From a bacterium (GTDB lineage: Bacteria; Spirochaetota; UBA4802; UBA5550): a stretch of DNA of 28,860 nucleotides. Below are positions 23,768 through 28,860 of the stretch, in pieces. A program made the translations under genes and the position numbers. The stretch spans positions 1 through 28,860 of the forward strand of contig JAAENB010001136.1 in NCBI GenBank assembly GCA_024224995.1, in the 5' to 3' direction. Each line of letters begins with the position of its first letter. The first letter of the stretch is position 1. The notes below the pieces were generated by a model that had not been told where the DNA came from, searched no databases, and worked only from the letters and a program-made list of their open reading frames with translations.

Positions 23768-23877
23768 AGTCTGTTTTGAGCTATTTCTCTCAGGTTTCGG
23801 GCAAATTCCGATGAATCACCAATATCATCACGGTCTTCCCAGATACCAACGACATCTGCTTTTGATGGAGATTCCAT
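23764..23877 (-). CDS. 37-aa protein resembling the C-terminal tail of a VapB/AbrB-type antitoxin
   Basis: Translates as MESPSKADVVGIWEDRDDIG followed by DSSEFARNLREIAQNRL. AGGA lies eight bases before the ATG and the TGA stop overlaps the next ATG (ATGA), so it is very likely translated. The pattern G-I-W-x-D-R-x-D-I-x-D-S-x-x-F-A-R-x-L-R is one I know from the ends of antitoxins that pair with PIN-domain toxins, where this part wraps the toxin. The N-terminal DNA-binding half is absent and no PIN gene is present. It is either an antitoxin remnant or a complete micro-protein partner of the ADP-ribosylglycohydrolase. Family resemblance is from memory. Confidence 0.7.
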   Translation of the reverse strand: MESPSKADVVGIWEDRDDIGDSSEFARNLREIAQNRL

Positions 23878-23972
23878 AAGCAATTCCTGTTTATTTAATT
23901 AATATAGCATAACTTTATTGTTAATATACAAATTCTAAAGAAAAAATACAACCTAAATTTTAGCAATAATCA

Positions 23973-24001
23973 CCTCAGAGCTCTTATAAAGAGCTCTGAG
24001 G
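23973..24001. repeat. Second copy of the CCTCAGAGCTC palindrome
   Basis: CCTCAGAGCTCTT (23973-23985) pairs with AAGAGCTCTGAGG (23989-24001) around ATA. Flanks (TCATCAC on the right) extend the match to 22850-22898, in reverse orientation as shown by the loop. On the minus strand it is upstream of the 37-aa gene. Confidence 0.8.
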
Positions 24002-24034
24002 TCATCACAAGAACCGAAAAGTCAGTTTTTTTCC

Positions 24035-24063
24035 TTGACAGAATATGAAAAGTGCCCAATAAC
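24035..24063 (+). promoter_or_regulatory. Sigma70-type promoter of the FadL-like gene
   Basis: TTGACA (24035-24040), 17 bases, AATAAC (24058-24063; 4/6). The start site would be near 24070, giving a leader of about 50 bases with GGAGGG before the ATG at 24123. Confidence 0.55.
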
Positions 24064-24122
24064 TCCGAGTAAGAGCGCACAAATTAATTACACAGTTTTA
24101 TACCTTTGGAGGGTTTGGTCTT

Positions 24123-25514
24123 ATGATAGGGATAGTCAGGTCTTGGGGAATCATTATTCTATTTCTTTTTTGTACGGTAACTAGCAGTATGGCAAGTAAT
24201 TTTGCCGATACCTATGGGTTTTCAGCAACAGGCATGAGCATGGGGAATGCCATGACAGCTTCAGTGAATGACTGGTCTTCGGTTTATTATAACATGGGGG
24301 GACTGGGCAGGACCGAGCATTTAAAAAGGACGCCCGAAGCTGCGGCAAAAGCTGCCTCAAGTGATCTTGATCAGCTTGCACTTTTCAGTTTTTACACCTA
24401 TCCCGTATTCAATATTGATACGGACCAGTCAGGTGTTCTGGGCGATAAAAATCTTGATTTTGGCGTGGTATCAATCGGAATCGTTTTTGATATTAATAAT
24501 ATTTACCGCCTTCCTTCTTTTGTTTCATCGGCCCGCTTCGGCCTTGGCCTGGGGGCGATAATGGACGGCTCCGCGCAGAAAGTTAATGATATAGATTTAC
24601 GGACACATAACTATATGCGATATGGGCGGGAAGCCCAGAAACTGATGATCCTGGCGGGAACCGGGTTCGGCTTTATGGATGACCTCTTTGGGATTGGCAT
24701 CGGCGTAAACGCCGGGTTCCAGGGAGAAGGAAAGGTTAAAATCACCAATGTTACAATCGGCGGCGGAACACAGGTACCGGAAGCGCAGTCGAAGCTCGAT
24801 CTGAAAGTAAAACCCGTGTTAGTCGCCGGGCTGTATATTAGCCCGGGGCAGGCTGTTTCTTTTTTAAAGAGGCTTGAGTTCGGCGCGGCCTACCGGATGG
24901 AATCGTATACGGAAATATCTCCCTTTGAAACGGGCGCTGAAATGGAAGTAGGCAGCGTTGCCATCAATATGGATATGGCGATATTTGATTATTATACCCC
25001 GCATATTATAGCGGCAGGAGTCAGTTATACCAGGTGGGATTTAACCGTAGCCCTGGATTGTGAGCTGCAGCTCTGGTCCCTGTATAAAGTCTCGGAAACC
25101 GTAGTGGTTGTGTATGCCCGTCTTGAGGAAAACTACGGGGCCGATTACCACATACCGGATTTAAATAATATTTTTGTGCCCCGGCTGGGACTATCGTACG
25201 AACTCTTTGACTGGCTTACTGTTATGGGAGGCTATTCTTTTGAAATGTCATTTATTCCCGATGAAGCGCTTGAAGGGGCGATAAATTTTCTCGACAATAC
25301 CAAACATATCGGCTCAGTCGGCGCGCGGTTCGCGATCCCGAAGTTTGGCGAGCTGGTATCTCCGGTCTCTATTATCATCGGTGCCCAGTTCCAGTACCTG
25401 GTTGAACGGGACGTAACCAAGAATAACGAAGATTTGACAAATAACCTGAACCGGAATTATACATTCGGCGGTATGAATCCCACGGGATTTTTTGAAATTT
25501 CGATTATGCTGTAA
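24123..25514 (+). CDS. FadL/OmpP1-like outer-membrane beta-barrel protein
   Basis: 463 aa. The signal peptide probably ends at SSMA (residue 24). The mature start, NFADTYGFSATGMSMGNAMT followed by ASVNDWSSVYYNMGGLG, matches the FadL/OmpP1 hatch region, in which a G-x-x-x-M-G-x-A motif precedes a D-x-x-x-x-x-x-N-x-x-G-L motif. Alternating strands with aromatic girdles continue to the end (FGAAYRMESYTEI, HIIAAGVSYTRWDLTVAL, WLTVMGGYSFEMSF, TGFFEISIML), as expected for a 14-stranded barrel. Such proteins carry hydrophobic compounds across the outer membrane. GGAGGG lies nine to ten bases before the ATG. Stop and next start are 14 bases apart, so the large lipoprotein downstream is in the same operon and may act with it. 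Confidence 0.87.
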   Translation: MIGIVRSWGIIILFLFCTVTSSMASNFADTYGFSATGMSMGNAMTASVNDWSSVYYNMGGLGRTEHLKRTPEAAAKAASSDLDQLALFSFYTYPVFNIDTDQSGVLGDKNLDFGVVSIGIVFDINNIYRLPSFVSSARFGLGLGAIMDGSAQKVNDIDLRTHNYMRYGREAQKLMILAGTGFGFMDDLFGIGIGVNAGFQGEGKVKITNVTIGGGTQVPEAQSKLDLKVKPVLVAGLYISPGQAVSFLKRLEFGAAYRMESYTEISPFETGAEMEVGSVAINMDMAIFDYYTPHIIAAGVSYTRWDLTVALDCELQLWSLYKVSETVVVVYARLEENYGADYHIPDLNNIFVPRLGLSYELFDWLTVMGGYSFEMSFIPDEALEGAINFLDNTKHIGSVGARFAIPKFGELVSPVSIIIGAQFQYLVERDVTKNNEDLTNNLNRNYTFGGMNPTGFFEISIML

Positions 25515-25528
25515 TAGGGAGGAATACC

Positions 25529-28500
25529 ATGAAATTTTTGAAATTAAAACGGATACTTTTTAGTTCTTCTATCATCATACTTATTTTTTTTAGTTCTTTT
25601 TTTATTTCCTGTTCTTCGCATAGTATTGGAGAATTCCAGAACAACGCGGCAGAACCGCCGTACCGGCTGTTTAACATTCTTGATGATTATCCCGCGGTGC
25701 TCTCGGCCTTTAAAAATCTGGACCAGGCCGAATTTAACAGAAAGATGGCAGAAGCGGTTAATGCCGATATTGACGCCGCGAAAGATATTTTTCCCTTAAT
25801 GGGAGAGCTTTCAAACGACGGTACTCATCACAGTAAAGACCTCATTGATGATATACGGCACCTCGTAGACCTCATCAGGAGCCAGGACACTTCCGATCTT
25901 GACCTTCCCCCGGTAAGCACGAATTATACCGATAATTCTACCGCCTACCTGACGGATTTTTACAGCTTCCTCGACGGAATCGGCAACGCGCGAACCGGTG
26001 TCTCCGGGGATCTCGTTCCCATCGTCGGCAAGATGACATCTTATTTAACAACCCGGCCCGATATTGAAACCGAGGTGACAGACCTCATCGCATCCCTCAG
26101 GGAAAGCGACTCCGGTTCCGACGGCCAGAGCCTGAGTTATTTATTAAAACTTTTGCAAGAACCCCTGAAAAAAATGCTCATAACAACCAATGAGAACATC
26201 TGGCTGAACGGGACTACGGTAGTGGCGGACCGGGCAAGCATTGATACGGGGGCGCACACTAACACCGGTCTTGGCAATGCTGTGCGGGGACTTGATGCCC
26301 TGCTTTCGGGCCTCAACGATATCCTGTCGGGAGACGCCGAAGCCAGGAACGATCTCTACGCCGTAATTACGGAGTTTGGCGCGGCGCTGGACCCGGCAAA
26401 AGGGGATACCGCCGATATGTTAAAAAGTCTTATTTGCGAAATAGAAGACCGGTTTACTGTGGGCGGTGCTAAGTTTAATGGCGATTATTATACCAATGAC
26501 GACGATACCTATGTGAATGCCGAGCTGGGCAATGCCCTTAAAGAGCTGTGGCCTCCGCTGCAGCAGCTCATTATCCGGAGTGATACCCTTACGGCGAACG
26601 GGTTTAAGTCTATTGGGTATGACGCGGAGGGGCGGTCTCCTTTGCAGGTTTTTGTTGAGGCATTGGGCAAGCTTGATGTGGATTTGAGCTCCTATGAAAT
26701 TGATGATACCCTGTTTAAAATGGTGTGGTACGACGGGAAAGGTCGGCCCCGGTTTGATCATGGCGGGGTAAGTGCCGATCCTGCGGCGTCTAATATTTCG
26801 TACCTGGAGCAGGTGTTATATACGATGGTATGCGCTGCCTCTTTTGGGTATAAAGACGGCGGGGTAACGGAGGAAGAGTATTATAATCATAACTCCACAA
26901 CCGGGGAAGTGACTGCGGTTAATAACGGGAATTATGGGAATGCATCACACGGTCACGGCGAGCCCACAGGCGGCTATTTAACCCTGAATGATACCATGTT
27001 TAATATGACAGTTCCAAAATTACTGGAAGGAATGGATATTTACGGCTCATACCTGGACTATAACAGCAGTTCTTATAGTTACGTTAATCAGGTTGGACAA
27101 TACGTATACCGGGGTAAAGAAGGGTTTACCTATGATGAGTCCCTTGCAGCCGGCACAAATGGTCCGGCAGACAGGTTTTTTCTTAATTCAAATTACCCGG
27201 CAAACCTAATGTTAAGCGGACTCTGTGTTGGAGACGCGGGAATTCCCAATGGCGGAAGGAATTTAATCACGGCACAAAAATATAATGATGAAGAGGTGGT
27301 ATATTGGCCTGCCGATTCAGCGGGAATAGGAGAGTTGAATACGGCGCGCTGGATGATCGGCTGGATTGCCCGGGCAGTCTGGGCCGGGGAAGGGCCGTAC
27401 TATCACGCTGCTTCAAACGCGGAGACTGCGGTAATACAGGGGAAAACCTTTTATAAATACCTGCGGCCTAACGGGGCAGTATACGCCTATGTGCACAAGC
27501 CCGATCCTTCCGATGCCGCCACCTGGGAATATATCTATCCTTCCGATGGCGCGGGAGATGATCAGAATCCTGTGGCGGAGCTTGTGGTGCGTCCAACCTG
27601 TGCTGAGTTTGCAGGCACCAGGGATTTTACAAACGATATTTCTCTCTCGGCAGGAGATGACTGGACCTTTCGTATTAAACTGGGGAATTCTGTTGATACA
27701 ACTGTCACTTTTTCCGGCGGTGATACCGTTAGCAGAAGTGAGCTCATTGACGCCATTAACAGCGCTGTAGGCAGTACGGTATGTTTTGAAAATGATGATT
27801 ACGATCATGACGGTGATGGCGACCTGGTCAGCAGCACCTCCCGAATACAAAGTATTCTAATCAGAAGTACCATTGGTCCTATTCTTTTGGAAAGCCTGGG
27901 AGACAGAAATGCCTTACGAGAACTTATAACCGACGGAGGTAATCTCTGGACGGGCACCATTCCGGTATATTCAGCACCGGCTAAAGGGGCCATTCGCCAG
28001 GATAAAACATTTTCTACCGTGAGCCAACCTGCGGTTTTCAACCTCAAGGTAGACAACAGTATTGATGTTGATATTACCATTCCTGCCGGAGACTATTCCG
28101 GAGATGATATCATTGCAGCCTGTGTTGGCCAGGAAGCTTCACTGGCCCCCTATTTGATCGCCAACGGCAATGGCTTTAAAATCCGGGGAAGCAGTAATGA
28201 TATTGGTAGCGCAAAGCTAATTATTACGGCCATTTCAGGGGACGGCCTTGCTGAAATATTCGGTGTTAGCGGCAGTTCCATTATCCGCTATCTTGGCAGG
28301 GGGAACCGCTATAAAGAATCGTGGCATACCGATTTTTATATGAGTAAAGTGAACCATGGAAATTATACACCGGAACAATGGTCCAGGGCAGACGAAACAG
28401 ATTCCGGCAGCAAGGAGGCCGGCTGTGTATGGTATGCCGAGAAATTGCCCGAATATTCCGCCACCCGGGAATGCGCTACCCAGGAGGAAACGCTGTATCG

Positions 28501-28860
28501 GAATTTTCAATGGGTTCTTAATGAAAAGAAGTTGGTGTATGTTATTCCTGTTGTAACATTATCCCCAAAGATAGTTATGTTTCTTAAGATCGAAGGGAAC
28601 GGGGTCCGGGGACTGGCAAGCGCGAAGAAGCTGAAGAAGCCTGAGGACTACGCTGGGGACTACGATGCGAATAATTGCTGGAGTATAAAAAAGAACGGCA
28701 GTGATCTCTATGACGGGGAATCCTTTGAACCGGGAGATTCCCGGATCGATTGTTATATTCCTCATTACGTGAATGAGAATATTAATGAACAGGCGGTCTA
28801 TACCGGCATCGTGGGAGAGAATTATCTTCTTCCCGATGTCGTGGGAGCAAATATTGCCCC
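25529..28860 (+). CDS. Very large lipoprotein, C-terminus outside window
   Basis: Open from the ATG at 25529 (GGGAGG upstream) to the window edge: 1110 codons and no stop. The signal peptide ends FFISC (Cys28). Residues about 30-300 are mostly helical with Asp- and Leu-rich stretches (SLRESDSGSDG, LDALLSGLNDILSGDAEARN). Residues about 390-700 are rich in Tyr, Gly and Asn and contain WMIGWIARAVWAGEGPYY. Two stretches, about 700-790 and 830-915, each have an ISLSAGDDWTFRIKLG or VFNLKVDNSIDVDITIPAG start, a D-x-I/L-I-x-A-I-N/A-A-x-V-G helix and an ILIRS/FKIRGSS end, resembling flagellin/hook IN modules. GC is near that of the FadL-like gene just upstream. Function is unknown; a surface protein partner of the barrel is possible. 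Confidence 0.85.
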   Translation, partial: MKFLKLKRILFSSSIIILIFFSSFFISCSSHSIGEFQNNAAEPPYRLFNILDDYPAVLSAFKNLDQAEFNRKMAEAVNADIDAAKDIFPLMGELSNDGTHHSKDLIDDIRHLVDLIRSQDTSDLDLPPVSTNYTDNSTAYLTDFYSFLDGIGNARTGVSGDLVPIVGKMTSYLTTRPDIETEVTDLIASLRESDSGSDGQSLSYLLKLLQEPLKKMLITTNENIWLNGTTVVADRASIDTGAHTNTGLGNAVRGLDALLSGLNDILSGDAEARNDLYAVITEFGAALDPAKGDTADMLKSLICEIEDRFTVGGAKFNGDYYTNDDDTYVNAELGNALKELWPPLQQLIIRSDTLTANGFKSIGYDAEGRSPLQVFVEALGKLDVDLSSYEIDDTLFKMVWYDGKGRPRFDHGGVSADPAASNISYLEQVLYTMVCAASFGYKDGGVTEEEYYNHNSTTGEVTAVNNGNYGNASHGHGEPTGGYLTLNDTMFNMTVPKLLEGMDIYGSYLDYNSSSYSYVNQVGQYVYRGKEGFTYDESLAAGTNGPADRFFLNSNYPANLMLSGLCVGDAGIPNGGRNLITAQKYNDEEVVYWPADSAGIGELNTARWMIGWIARAVWAGEGPYYHAASNAETAVIQGKTFYKYLRPNGAVYAYVHKPDPSDAATWEYIYPSDGAGDDQNPVAELVVRPTCAEFAGTRDFTNDISLSAGDDWTFRIKLGNSVDTTVTFSGGDTVSRSELIDAINSAVGSTVCFENDDYDHDGDGDLVSSTSRIQSILIRSTIGPILLESLGDRNALRELITDGGNLWTGTIPVYSAPAKGAIRQDKTFSTVSQPAVFNLKVDNSIDVDITIPAGDYSGDDIIAACVGQEASLAPYLIANGNGFKIRGSSNDIGSAKLIITAISGDGLAEIFGVSGSSIIRYLGRGNRYKESWHTDFYMSKVNHGNYTPEQWSRADETDSGSKEAGCVWYAEKLPEYSATRECATQEETLYRNFQWVLNEKKLVYVIPVVTLSPKIVMFLKIEGNGVRGLASAKKLKKPEDYAGDYDANNCWSIKKNGSDLYDGESFEPGDSRIDCYIPHYVNENINEQAVYTGIVGENYLLPDVVGANIA

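Noticed and set aside
1..28860. tRNA, rRNA, transposase or integrase genes
   Set aside because: I found none by eye, although a tRNA could be missed without a covariance search.

Overview
The window looks like chromosomal DNA of a diderm bacterium, most likely a spirochaete or close relative. The reasons are the density of predicted lipoproteins (eight with an N-terminal lipobox), two predicted outer-membrane beta-barrels, a DUF6675-like protein (a family I associate with Spirochaetota) and mid-range GC. The lineage is an inference; no rRNA or tRNA gene is present to settle it.

Layout. 1-5915: surface or secreted proteins. These are a truncated exported protein (minus), a 1219-aa modular lipoprotein (plus) and an FN3-LamG lipoprotein (minus). 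5916-6477 is gene-free and holds a nested palindromic repeat island. 6478-9130 (minus) is a three-gene set: an ApbE FMN transferase lipoprotein, a DUF6675-like exported protein and a DUF2271-type lipoprotein carrying a D-x-x-T-G-A-T flavinylation motif. ApbE could therefore flavinylate its own neighbour. 9299-16166 (plus) is a tightly packed five-gene operon. It opens with a spike protein (gp5/VgrG-type OB fold, beta-helix, PAAR-like region, Ig-like tail). A small beta-rich acidic protein, a 555-aa protein of unknown type, a lipoprotein and a zinc-dependent phospholipase C-like protein follow. This reads as a contractile-injection-system spike and cargo cassette with a possible immunity lipoprotein, and its downstream genes are visibly more AT-rich. 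16169-18056 (minus): an exported barrel protein and a HAD phosphatase. 18367-20378 (plus): housekeeping pyrD and hisC. 20359-21746 (minus): two small lipoproteins separated by a long imperfect inverted repeat with a good sigma70-type promoter pointing into it. 21880-22849 (plus): a membrane protein overlapping an exported TPR protein. 22898-23877 (minus): an ADP-ribosylglycohydrolase preceded by an overlapping 37-codon gene with an antitoxin-tail-like sequence, bracketed by two related palindromes in opposite orientation. 24123-28860 (plus): a FadL-like outer-membrane protein and a very large lipoprotein that runs off the window.

The two most notable systems are the spike/effector cassette (9299-16166) and the ApbE/DUF2271 flavinylation set (6478-9130). 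The ADP-ribosylglycohydrolase unit and the repeat islands are secondary targets. All function calls come from reading motifs by eye; no search was run.
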